Positions 32,762-40,009 of a stretch of DNA of 64,000 nucleotides are shown in pieces. The translations under genes were made by a program, and so were the position numbers. The notes beneath the pieces were generated by a model, which saw only the letters and a program-made list of their open reading frames with translations, was not told the origin of the DNA and ran no database searches. Position 1 is the first letter of the stretch; each line of letters begins with the position of its first letter. This DNA is from Arthrobacter pascens (GTDB taxonomy: Bacteria; Actinomycetota; Actinomycetes; Actinomycetales; Micrococcaceae): the NCBI RefSeq assembly GCF_017052465.1, contig NZ_JAFHKT010000145.1, positions 62,001 to 126,000 of the forward strand, read 5' to 3'.

Positions 32762-34498
32762 TTAGCCGGCTGACACGTTGGCCGTGCGGTCCGCACCGCG
32801 GGCAGCCGCGAGCGCGGCGATGTCGCGGCCTGCGCGGTAGCCGAACACGAGGGCAGGCCCAATGTGCGAGCCGTAGCCCGGGTAGCCGCCGCCGAAAACA
32901 CTCACCGCGGCCGCGCCGACGGCAAGGAGGCCGGGGATGGCCGTTCCCTCAGCGGTGACCACTTCCGAGTGCTCGTTGACGCCAATCCCGGCGAAAGTGC
33001 CCAGGTCGCCCATCTGGATCTTCGCGGCGTAATACGGGCCCTTGCCCACGGGGGCGAGGTTCGGATTCGGCGTGTGCTCCAGGTCGCCACGGAAGTGGTT
33101 GTAGAGGGTGGAGCCGCGACCGAATGCCGGATCCTCTCCGCGCTCAGCGGCGGGGTTGAATTCGGCCACGGTCGCGGCGAGGCCCTCGGGGTCGATGCCG
33201 AGCTTTCCGGCAAGTTCCGCCAGGGTGTCCCCCTTGACCAGGTAGCCGGTCTTGTAGAAATACCCGCGCGGCATGGGCCAGGGCTTGGCATAGCCGATGC
33301 CGTATTTGTGCATCGTCTTGGCATCGCCGACCACATACCCGAACGTCTTGTCCTTGTCCTTGTTGTGGCCGATCATCGCGCCGCCGAAGTCGTGGTAGCT
33401 CAGGGCCTCGTTGCCGAAGCGCTTGCCGCGGCGGTCGACGGCGATCAGGCCGGGGAGGCCGATAGCCCGCAGGTGTGGAAAGAGCCGCTGTTGGCCGTTG
33501 AGGTACTTGAAGACGGTGACCGGCGCCCAGGAACCGACGCTGAACACGGAATCGTCGATGTGCCCGCCGGCGCTGATCGCCAGGGTGGCGGCGTCCCCGC
33601 CGTGGCCCACGGTCGGCGTGAAGTGGTCGTCGCCGTCGGCGTCGTGCGGGAAGTACTGCTGCCGCAGTTCTTTGTTGCCGGAGAAACCGCCCGCGGCGAG
33701 GATGACGCCGAGCCGCGCCGTCACTGTTGCCGCATGCTCACCGCCGATCACGGCGCCCGTGACGGTTCCGGCGTCGTCGCGCGTCAGCGACAGGGCCGGT
33801 GAAGACTTCCACAGGCGCACGCCCAGGTCATCGGCGCTCTTGACCATGCGCGTCATCAGGGCGTTGCCGTTGGAGCGCAGGACGGGACGCTTGTACCGGG
33901 CGGCGTCCGCCCACGTGCGCAGCAGCTTCTTGGCCACATAGACGAACGACCTGACCGACTGGTTGACGTGGAAGAACTCGTTGATGTCCGGCCCCACCTG
34001 CGGCATGTAGCCGAACACTGTGTAGGAACTCATGTACGGCTGCATCAGCAGGCGCTTGTCCCCCAGTACGCGCGCGTCAACATCCTGCGGCAGGATGGCA
34101 CGGCCGGACAGCTTCGCCCCGGGAAGGTCCATCTGGTAGTCCGGAGACTTTTCCGGGTAGGTGAACTTCACCTCGGTTTCGTTCTCGAAAAAGGAGATCG
34201 CCTCGGGCACGGTCTCCAGGAAGTCCCGGACGCCAGCTGCGTTGAACGTCTCCGGGGCCAGGTTTTTCAGGTATGTCTCGGCTTCTGCCCTGGTATCGCC
34301 CTGCGCCACGCCCTGCTTGTTGCCGGGGACCCAGGCCCAGCCGGCGGATATGGCAGTGGTTCCGCCGAAGTACTGTTCCTTTTCCGCAACGATCACGCTC
34401 AATCCCCGCGAAGCGGCCTTCAACGCCGCGGCCATCCCGGCCACGCCCGAGCCAATGACGAGGACATCGCAGACCATCTTCTTTCCGGTTTCACTCAT
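32762..34498 (-). CDS. KstD-like FAD-dependent dehydrogenase (chcC2-like candidate)
   Basis: A 578-residue flavoprotein of the fumarate reductase / 3-ketosteroid 1-dehydrogenase superfamily. FAD-binding IGSGVAGMAAALKAASRG lies near residues 14-31, followed by EKEQYFGGTTAISAGWAWVP. The C-terminal GGYPGYGSHIGPALVFGY keeps the Tyr-Pro-Gly-x-Gly feature that in KstD helps enolize the ketone. It probably introduces a double bond next to a carbonyl. In the proposed pathway it would be one of two 4-oxocyclohexanecarboxylate desaturases. The ATG at 34498 is chosen because the GSGVAG fold begins just after it and AGGA lies upstream. It is divergent from the second IclR gene. Confidence 0.87.
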   Translation of the reverse strand: MSETGKKMVCDVLVIGSGVAGMAAALKAASRGLSVIVAEKEQYFGGTTAISAGWAWVPGNKQGVAQGDTRAEAETYLKNLAPETFNAAGVRDFLETVPEAISFFENETEVKFTYPEKSPDYQMDLPGAKLSGRAILPQDVDARVLGDKRLLMQPYMSSYTVFGYMPQVGPDINEFFHVNQSVRSFVYVAKKLLRTWADAARYKRPVLRSNGNALMTRMVKSADDLGVRLWKSSPALSLTRDDAGTVTGAVIGGEHAATVTARLGVILAAGGFSGNKELRQQYFPHDADGDDHFTPTVGHGGDAATLAISAGGHIDDSVFSVGSWAPVTVFKYLNGQQRLFPHLRAIGLPGLIAVDRRGKRFGNEALSYHDFGGAMIGHNKDKDKTFGYVVGDAKTMHKYGIGYAKPWPMPRGYFYKTGYLVKGDTLAELAGKLGIDPEGLAATVAEFNPAAERGEDPAFGRGSTLYNHFRGDLEHTPNPNLAPVGKGPYYAAKIQMGDLGTFAGIGVNEHSEVVTAEGTAIPGLLAVGAAAVSVFGGGYPGYGSHIGPALVFGYRAGRDIAALAAARGADRTANVSAG

Positions 34499-34597
34499 GG
34501 TTCCTGCTCCCGTTCTGCCGGCTGCCCGCATCCTTGCGGCCAGCGGCCTAGACTGCCAAACCCCCAGTAGACCCGGCGGCACCGGCGCCCGGGAGGA

Positions 34598-34617
34598 GGA
34601 TTACCATTGAGCGGGAA
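34598..34617 (-). promoter_or_regulatory. Related motif, copy C (flavoprotein/IclR intergenic)
   Basis: On the minus strand CCGCTCAATGGTAATC aligns with CCGTTCATCGGTAATC of copy B at 35457-35472, identical at 13 of 16 positions. It lies in the divergent promoter region and ends 16 bp before the IclR start, so it could mediate autoregulation. Confidence 0.4.
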
Positions 34618-34632
34618 TCCGAAGGAGGAAAC

Positions 34633-35418
34633 GTGGCCAATTCCCCATCGGGCGAGTCGATCATCGGCCGCTTCGTCAGGATCGTGAGCGCGTTCGACGA
34701 CCGCCACACGTCCATGAGCGTCGCCGAGCTGGGGCGCCGGACCGGCCTGCCTGTGACCACGACCTACCGACTGGTCAACGACCTGCTGCTGGAACGGCTC
34801 CTCGAACGCGAACCCGGCGGCGACATCCACATCGGCACCCGCATGTGGGAACTCGTCTCCCGTGGATCCAAGATGCTGGGGCTGCGGGAGGCTGCCCTGC
34901 CGTTCATGGAGGATGTCCAGGCAGTGGTGCAGCACTCCACCACCCTGGGCATCCTGGATTCGGACGAGGTCCTGTACATCGAGCGGCTGGGCTCCGACAA
35001 GACAATCGTCGACATCACCAAGATCGCCGGCCGGCTGCCCGTGCATGCCACGTCCTCGGGCCTGGTCCTGCTGGCCCACTCCCCCGCCGCCTACCAGGAC
35101 AGCTTCCTGGCCCGGCCCCTGACCAAGTTCACCGAAACCACCCTGACCGATCCCGCTGTGCTCCGGCGCCACCTGGCCGAGATCAGGCAGCGCGGCTTCG
35201 CTGCCATGCCGGGCGTGATCGTGCCGGAATCCAGCGGCATTGCCGTGCCCGTGTTCGGCCCGGACAACACCGTCCGCGCCGCGCTCAGCGTGGTGGTGCC
35301 GCGCAACGAGGAAAACACGGCCGCCCGGGTGCCCGTCCTGATGGCGGCGGCCCGCGGCATTTCCCGGTCCCTGGGCTGGCGGGGCGAGCTGAAGGGCACT
35401 CTTCGCCAGAGTCACTGA
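34633..35418 (+). CDS. IclR family transcriptional regulator (second of a paralogous pair)
   Basis: A 261-residue regulator with the same domain layout and MANSPSGES N-terminus as the one at 31973. The winged HTH contains MSVAELGRRTGLPVTTTYRL, and the effector domain contains HATSSGLVLLAHSPAAYQD and GIAVPVFGPDNTVRAALS. A GTG start follows AAGGAGGAAAC. It is divergent from the first flavoprotein gene and lies directly before the SDR operon. The pair thus brackets the flavoprotein gene, and each may control one arm of the pathway or answer a different intermediate. Confidence 0.92.
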   Translation: MANSPSGESIIGRFVRIVSAFDDRHTSMSVAELGRRTGLPVTTTYRLVNDLLLERLLEREPGGDIHIGTRMWELVSRGSKMLGLREAALPFMEDVQAVVQHSTTLGILDSDEVLYIERLGSDKTIVDITKIAGRLPVHATSSGLVLLAHSPAAYQDSFLARPLTKFTETTLTDPAVLRRHLAEIRQRGFAAMPGVIVPESSGIAVPVFGPDNTVRAALSVVVPRNEENTAARVPVLMAAARGISRSLGWRGELKGTLRQSH

Positions 35419-35448
35419 ACGAAGTCACTGAACAGAGTCACCGAAAGT
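35410..35448 (+). repeat. Three 13-bp tandem repeats before the SDR operon
   Basis: AGTCACTGAAC recurs at 35410 and 35423, with the variant AGTCACCGAAA at 35436, giving a 13-bp period. The first copy contains the stop of the IclR gene. The array sits just upstream of the shared motif copy B and may be part of the same control region. Confidence 0.7.
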
Positions 35449-35454
35449 TGGTTT

Positions 35455-35468
35455 TTCCGTTCATCGGT
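35455..35468 (+). promoter_or_regulatory. Shared motif TTCCGTTCATCGGT, copy B (SDR operon promoter region)
   Basis: An exact 14-bp copy of the motif in the P450 promoter region at 28284, here 83 bp before the SDR start. It continues as AATC, which is shared with copy C. It is a candidate binding site for one or both IclR regulators. Confidence 0.55.
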
Positions 35469-35550
35469 AATCGTGTGGTTCCAGTCACAGCCCTCCTGCC
35501 AGTCTGGCTGGGACGCAGCGACGAGGCTGCAGGAGCACGAGGAGCACCAC

Positions 35551-36312
35551 ATGAACCCCACACAGCACCGGGTGGCCGGAAAGACCGCCATCGTCACCGG
35601 AGGGCGCGGAGACCTGGGCAGCGCCACCGCCGCCCTGCTGGCTGAACACGGCGCACGAGTTGCCAGCCTGGACGTTGCCGGCATCCCTGCCGCCTCGGCC
35701 CATGCCAGCATCAGCGAGTACGACGTCGATGTCACCAGCGAAGACAGCGTCGCCGACGCCGTCCGCCGGGTCCGCAACGAACTGGGCACACCGGACGTCC
35801 TGGTCAACGCCGCCGGAATCATCGGCCCGGCCGGCGCGTCCCACACGGCATCCGTCCCGGACTTCGATTTAATCTTCAATGTCAACGTCAAGGGCGTCTG
35901 GCTGATGACCAAGCACGTGGTCCCCGGCATGATCGAAAAAGGCACCGGGAGCATCGTCAACTTCTCCTCCATCCACGGCATCACCGGCGGCAGGAACGTG
36001 CCGCTCTACCACGCCACCAAGGGCGCCGTCCGGCTCCTGAGCAAGTCGGATGCGGCGGCCTACGGAAGTTACGGCATCCGGGTCAACTCCATCCACCCCG
36101 GATCCATGAACACACGGATGAGCCGCCGCTCGGCCGAACAGTCCGACATCGGACCCGAGGCGTACTACAAGCAGCTGGTCGGCTCCAATCCGCTGCCCCG
36201 CCAGGGCCAGCCGGATGAGATCGCCTACGGCGTGCTGTACCTGGCCTCGGACGAATCGCGCTTCACCACGGGCTCCGAGCTCGTGATCGACGGCGGCTAC
36301 ACCGCCGTCTGA
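35551..36312 (+). CDS. Short-chain dehydrogenase/reductase (chcB-like candidate)
   Basis: A 253-residue classical SDR. The cofactor loop is TGGRGDLGSATA (about residues 16-27), then DVLVNAAG (NAG motif). The catalytic Ser lies in IVNFSSIHG, and the Tyr and Lys in LYHATKGA (YxxxK). The C-terminal GSELVIDGGYTAV is typical. An acidic residue after beta-2 (SLDVAG) suggests NAD rather than NADP. It is expected to oxidize a secondary alcohol to a ketone, here 4-hydroxy- to 4-oxocyclohexanecarboxylate (inference). The ATG at 35551 has GAGGAG upstream. It leads the operon SDR-flavoprotein-Dabb-transporter. Confidence 0.88.
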   Translation: MNPTQHRVAGKTAIVTGGRGDLGSATAALLAEHGARVASLDVAGIPAASAHASISEYDVDVTSEDSVADAVRRVRNELGTPDVLVNAAGIIGPAGASHTASVPDFDLIFNVNVKGVWLMTKHVVPGMIEKGTGSIVNFSSIHGITGGRNVPLYHATKGAVRLLSKSDAAAYGSYGIRVNSIHPGSMNTRMSRRSAEQSDIGPEAYYKQLVGSNPLPRQGQPDEIAYGVLYLASDESRFTTGSELVIDGGYTAV

Positions 36313-36406
36313 CCCGGCCTCCGCAGGCTCAGGCCGCGGCAGCCCCTTCGCAGAGATACAGCGCGGAACTCTGCGCATGCTTCCTTCCTTTTGAAAGGCA
36401 ATACCC

Positions 36407-38095
36407 ATGAAATTCGTCCAAGGAACCGCAGCGGAAAACTACGACGTCGTCGTCGTCGGCTCCGGTGCCGGCGCCCTTACCGCGGCGGCCACCGCAGCCC
36501 GTGCCGGCAAGTCGGTCCTCGTCCTCGAAAAGAGCGAACTGCTGGGCGGCACCTCCGCCGTCTCCGGCGGCATGCTCTGGGTGGCGGACAACCACCACGC
36601 ACGGAAGGCCGGCATTGCTGATTCGAAGGAAGCCGCCGCACAGTACGTGCGCGCCGTGGCCCGCGGACGCGGGCGCGGGGAACTGCTCGATGCGGCATTG
36701 GACTATGGCGACCAGATGCTGCGCTTCGTCGAAGAGGAGTGCGGCGTCCGCTTTATTTTCCTCGACAACTTCCCCGACTACCGGCAGGACCTGCCCGGTG
36801 CCGTGGAGGGCGGCCGCACGGTGGAGCCCGAGCTGTTCAACAGCAGGGAAGCCCTGGGCCCGCTCAGGGAGCACGTGCGCAGCGACGGCCGGGCGCCGTT
36901 CACCATGCAGGAATACGAAGAGTGGGGTGCCTTCACCAAATTCCCGTGGGACGTACTGGCCGGCCGCCAGGACGAGGGGCTCGTGGCCAAGGGACAGGCG
37001 CTCGTCTCCATGCTGCTCGCCAGCCTGGTCCGCGACGGTGCCGCCCTGGTCACAGGAGCACGCGGGCACCGCCTGCTCACCGACGAGGGCCGGGTGACCG
37101 GCGTCGAGCTTGAGTCCGGCGAACGCTTCACGGCGAACGACGGCGTGGTGCTGGCCACCGGCGGCTTCGAATGGGACAAGGCCCTGGCCGACTCCATGCT
37201 GGCCTCACGGCTGTACACCATGTGTTCGCCGCCCTCGAATACCGGGGACGGGTTGCGGATGTCCCAGCGCATCGGCGGCCAGACCCGCGGCACCCGCGAA
37301 GCCTGGTGGGCGCCGATGTCCGTCACCGGAGACACCCGCGACGGGAAGCCTGTGGGCACCCTGCTCCGCTTCGAACGCCAAGGCCCGGGTTCGATCATGG
37401 TGAACCGCCATGGCCGCCGCTTCTCCAACGAATCCCAGAACTACAACGACCTCGCCCGCAGCCTGCAGTCCTGGGACTCCGCCGCAAACCGCACCCTGAA
37501 CACGCCGGCCCACGTGATTGTCGATCACGCGTACCTGGAGCGCTACGGCATCATGGCGCACCGCGCCGGCCAGCCGACCCCCGGCTACCTGATCGAGGCG
37601 GAAACCCTTGAGGAACTGGCCGCAAAGATCCACGTTCCGGCGGAGAACCTCGCCGCGACCGTGGCGCGGTTCAACAAGTACGCGGTCAGGGGCGAGGATC
37701 CCGACTTCGGCCGCGGCGAAAGTGCGTACGACAAGTACTGGGGCGACGACGACTGCCCGTGGCCGAACCCCTCCCTGGGTCCGCTGCAAACCGGACCGTT
37801 CTACGCCCTCGAAGTGGTCAACGGCGCGTTCGGCACAAACGGCGGCGTGGCTACCGACGGGCTGGCCCGCGTGCTCGACGTCGACAACCGCGCCATCCCT
37901 GGCCTGTTCGCCGCCGGAAACACCACCGAGAACGCCTACGCGGCAGGCTATCCCGGCGCCGGGGCCACCCTTGGACCGATCATGACCATGGGCTACCTCG
38001 CCGGACGCACCCTCGCCGGCCAGACACCGGAGTACCGGTCGGCTGGCGAGGCTGCCGAGCAGGATGGGCAAACCGCGGAACTGGTGGGTGCCTGA
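36407..38095 (+). CDS. KstD-like FAD-dependent dehydrogenase (chcC1-like candidate)
   Basis: A 562-residue flavoprotein related to the one at 32762. It has FAD-binding VVGSGAGALTAAATAARAG (about 17-35), then EKSELLGGTSAVSGGMLW. A C-terminal AAGYPGAGATLGPIMTMGYL is closer to the KstD signature than its paralog. It probably dehydrogenates carbon atoms next to a ring ketone. As I recall, in the S. cyclohexanicum chc cluster a desaturase gene is followed by X and T, the same order as flavoprotein-Dabb-transporter here. AAAGG lies 8 nt before the ATG. The stop is 1 nt from the next start. Confidence 0.88.
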   Translation: MKFVQGTAAENYDVVVVGSGAGALTAAATAARAGKSVLVLEKSELLGGTSAVSGGMLWVADNHHARKAGIADSKEAAAQYVRAVARGRGRGELLDAALDYGDQMLRFVEEECGVRFIFLDNFPDYRQDLPGAVEGGRTVEPELFNSREALGPLREHVRSDGRAPFTMQEYEEWGAFTKFPWDVLAGRQDEGLVAKGQALVSMLLASLVRDGAALVTGARGHRLLTDEGRVTGVELESGERFTANDGVVLATGGFEWDKALADSMLASRLYTMCSPPSNTGDGLRMSQRIGGQTRGTREAWWAPMSVTGDTRDGKPVGTLLRFERQGPGSIMVNRHGRRFSNESQNYNDLARSLQSWDSAANRTLNTPAHVIVDHAYLERYGIMAHRAGQPTPGYLIEAETLEELAAKIHVPAENLAATVARFNKYAVRGEDPDFGRGESAYDKYWGDDDCPWPNPSLGPLQTGPFYALEVVNGAFGTNGGVATDGLARVLDVDNRAIPGLFAAGNTTENAYAAGYPGAGATLGPIMTMGYLAGRTLAGQTPEYRSAGEAAEQDGQTAELVGA

Positions 38096-38096
38096 G

Positions 38097-38426
38097 ATGA
38101 TCCGCCACACGGTGCTCTTCAAGTTCAAGCCGGGATTCCCTCCGGCCGACAAGCAGGCCTGGATAGCAGGCCTCAACAACATGGCCGGCAAGATCCCCGG
38201 CATGCTCAGCCTCAGCCACGGCGCGGACGTCCTCGGCACCGAGCGCTCCTTCGACTACGCCATCGTGGCCGACTTCGAAACGGTCGAGGACATCGCGGTG
38301 TACAACACCCACCCGCTGCACGAGCCACTGAAGGCGTACTCGTTCCCCAACAGCCAGCAGATCCTCTCGGTGGACTTCCACCTCGGGGACACCTCTGCGG
38401 CGACCACTAAGACAACGCAGTCTTAA
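38097..38426 (+). CDS. Dabb (stress-responsive alpha/beta-barrel) domain protein (chcX-like candidate)
   Basis: A 109-residue protein with the Dabb signature: IRHTVLFKFKPG at the start, MAGKIPGMLSLSHGADV in the middle, and YAIVADFETVEDIAVYNTHPLHE. Dabb proteins form dimeric alpha/beta barrels. Some (olivetolic acid cyclase and related) are enzymes acting on ring-forming intermediates, and many are uncharacterized. The ATG lies one base after the flavoprotein stop, so the two are tightly coupled. A role in tautomerizing the dienone product of the desaturases is possible but unproven. Confidence 0.87.
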   Translation: MIRHTVLFKFKPGFPPADKQAWIAGLNNMAGKIPGMLSLSHGADVLGTERSFDYAIVADFETVEDIAVYNTHPLHEPLKAYSFPNSQQILSVDFHLGDTSAATTKTTQS

Positions 38427-38436
38427 GGAGACTCCC

Positions 38437-39825
38437 ATGCAGTCTGCATCCACACCTGAGCCAGCAACACAACAAGCTCCCCGGAAAACGCCAGTCAAGG
38501 CCGCTTTGGCGTCCTTCCTCGGCAGCACGCTGGAGTATTACGACTTCTTCATCTACGGAACGGCCGCCGCCCTGGTGTTCCCGCACCTGTTCTTCCCGTC
38601 CGCCGACCCTGCCATCGGCCTGATCGGTGCCTTCGCCACGTTTGGCGTCGCCTACGTGGCGCGGCCGGTCGGCGGGCTGGTCATGGGCCACTTCGGCGAC
38701 AGGCTGGGCCGGAAGAAGATCCTGCTGCTGACCCTGGGCATCATGGGCCTCGCGTCCCTTGGCATCGGCTTCCTGCCCACCTATGAGCAGCTTGGTGTCT
38801 GGGCACCCATCCTCCTGGTCACCGGCCGGCTGGCCCAGGGCTTCTCCGCAGGCGCGGAATCGGCAGGTGCGTCCACGCTGACGCTCGAGCACTCCCCCGA
38901 CGGCAAGCGCGGGTTCTTCACCAGCTTCGTGATGACCGGCTACGCCTCCGGCATGGTGCTGGCCACCCTCGTGTTCATTCCGGTCACCGCGCTGCCGCAG
39001 GAGGCGATGATGAGCTGGGGCTGGCGCATCCCGTTCTGGCTCTCCATCGTGGTCCTTGCCATCGCCTACTGGGTCCGGACGCACCTGGACGAGACGCCGG
39101 TCTTCGAAGAGGCCCAGGAGCAGAACAAGGTAACCCCAATGCCCGTCAAGGAGGTGCTCCATTTCCAGGCACCGGATGTGCTGCGCGTTGCCGGCATGTC
39201 GATCATGTCCGTGATGCAGACGATCTTCACGGTTTTCGGACTGGCATACGCCACGTCCACCGCAGGATTCGACCGGGCGTCCATCCTGACGGTCAACGCC
39301 GTCGCCATCGGCCTGTCCATGTTTGCCATGCCGCTGGCGGCAAAGCTTTCGGACCGGATCGGCCGCCGGCCCCTCCTGCTCACCGCCGCAATAGGGTGCT
39401 CAGCCACGATCTTCCTGTACTTCCTGGCGCTGTCCTCCGGCAACATCGTCCTGGTCTTCCTGGCGGCTTTCCTGAACATGACCGTGCTCTACTCGGGCTT
39501 CAACGGCATCTGGCCGGCATTTTTCGCCGAGCAGTTCGCCGCTCCGGTCCGCTACACCGGCATGGCACTGGGCAACCAGCTGGGCCTGGTCCTCGCCGGG
39601 TTCGGGCCGATGATCGCCGGCATGCTGCTGGCCCCGGGCGCCACCGGCTGGATTCCCGTGGCAGTCTTCGGCACCGTGTGCATGCTCATTGCCGCGGCGT
39701 CCGCGTTCTACTCCCGCGAGACGTTCAGGACGCCGATCGACGAACTGGGCGGTCCGTATCTGGAGGGCACCGCTCGTCGCCGCAGGTCAGCCACAGCCGA
39801 GCAGCCGCAACAGGCCGCCCTGTAG
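38437..39825 (+). CDS. MFS transporter, MHS (metabolite:H+ symporter) family
   Basis: A 462-residue, 12-helix permease. The N-terminus KAALASFLGSTLEYYDFFIYG, the loop 2-3 motif GHFGDRLGRKK and the RLAQGFSAGAESAGAST helix are typical of the MHS family, which imports carboxylates such as shikimate and alpha-ketoglutarate. The loop 8-9 repeat is KLSDRIGRRP. Position as last gene of the SDR-flavoprotein-Dabb operon, 10 bp after the Dabb stop, suggests it imports the pathway substrate (a cyclic carboxylate). AAGGAG precedes the ATG. Confidence 0.92.
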   Translation: MQSASTPEPATQQAPRKTPVKAALASFLGSTLEYYDFFIYGTAAALVFPHLFFPSADPAIGLIGAFATFGVAYVARPVGGLVMGHFGDRLGRKKILLLTLGIMGLASLGIGFLPTYEQLGVWAPILLVTGRLAQGFSAGAESAGASTLTLEHSPDGKRGFFTSFVMTGYASGMVLATLVFIPVTALPQEAMMSWGWRIPFWLSIVVLAIAYWVRTHLDETPVFEEAQEQNKVTPMPVKEVLHFQAPDVLRVAGMSIMSVMQTIFTVFGLAYATSTAGFDRASILTVNAVAIGLSMFAMPLAAKLSDRIGRRPLLLTAAIGCSATIFLYFLALSSGNIVLVFLAAFLNMTVLYSGFNGIWPAFFAEQFAAPVRYTGMALGNQLGLVLAGFGPMIAGMLLAPGATGWIPVAVFGTVCMLIAAASAFYSRETFRTPIDELGGPYLEGTARRRRSATAEQPQQAAL

Positions 39826-39837
39826 CGGTGATTGACG

Positions 39838-39990
39838 ATGACTGACATCCGCCAGAGCCTGCCGGAACGCCGGCACGACGGTCCGGTGCAGCCGCCGGAC
39901 GATCCCGGGACGGTCTGCGGATGTGCCGTTCCCGGCACGCTGACCTGCCTGCCATGGGTCGGACTGCTGCACGAGCACACAGAGGCATGA
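39838..39990 (+). CDS. Possible 50-residue Cys-containing small protein
   Basis: An ATG 12 bp after the transporter stop opens a 50-codon frame encoding MTDIRQSLPERRHDGPV... with a VCGCAVPGTLTCLPWVG segment. Third codon positions are G or C in about 78 percent, compatible with coding. There is no clear ribosome-binding site and no recognized family. It could be the last gene of the catabolic operon or a chance frame. Confidence 0.35.
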   Translation: MTDIRQSLPERRHDGPVQPPDDPGTVCGCAVPGTLTCLPWVGLLHEHTEA

Positions 39991-40009
39991 CGTCCGTCCG
40001 GCGAGGGTT

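Noticed and set aside
25287..39825. Interpretation of the cluster as steroid degradation because of the KstD-like proteins
   Set aside because: No ring-cleavage (hsaC, kshA/kshB), cholesterol-transport or side-chain genes are present, and the combination with a class I P450, SDR, Dabb and MHS transporter fits an alicyclic carboxylate better. It cannot be fully excluded without searches.
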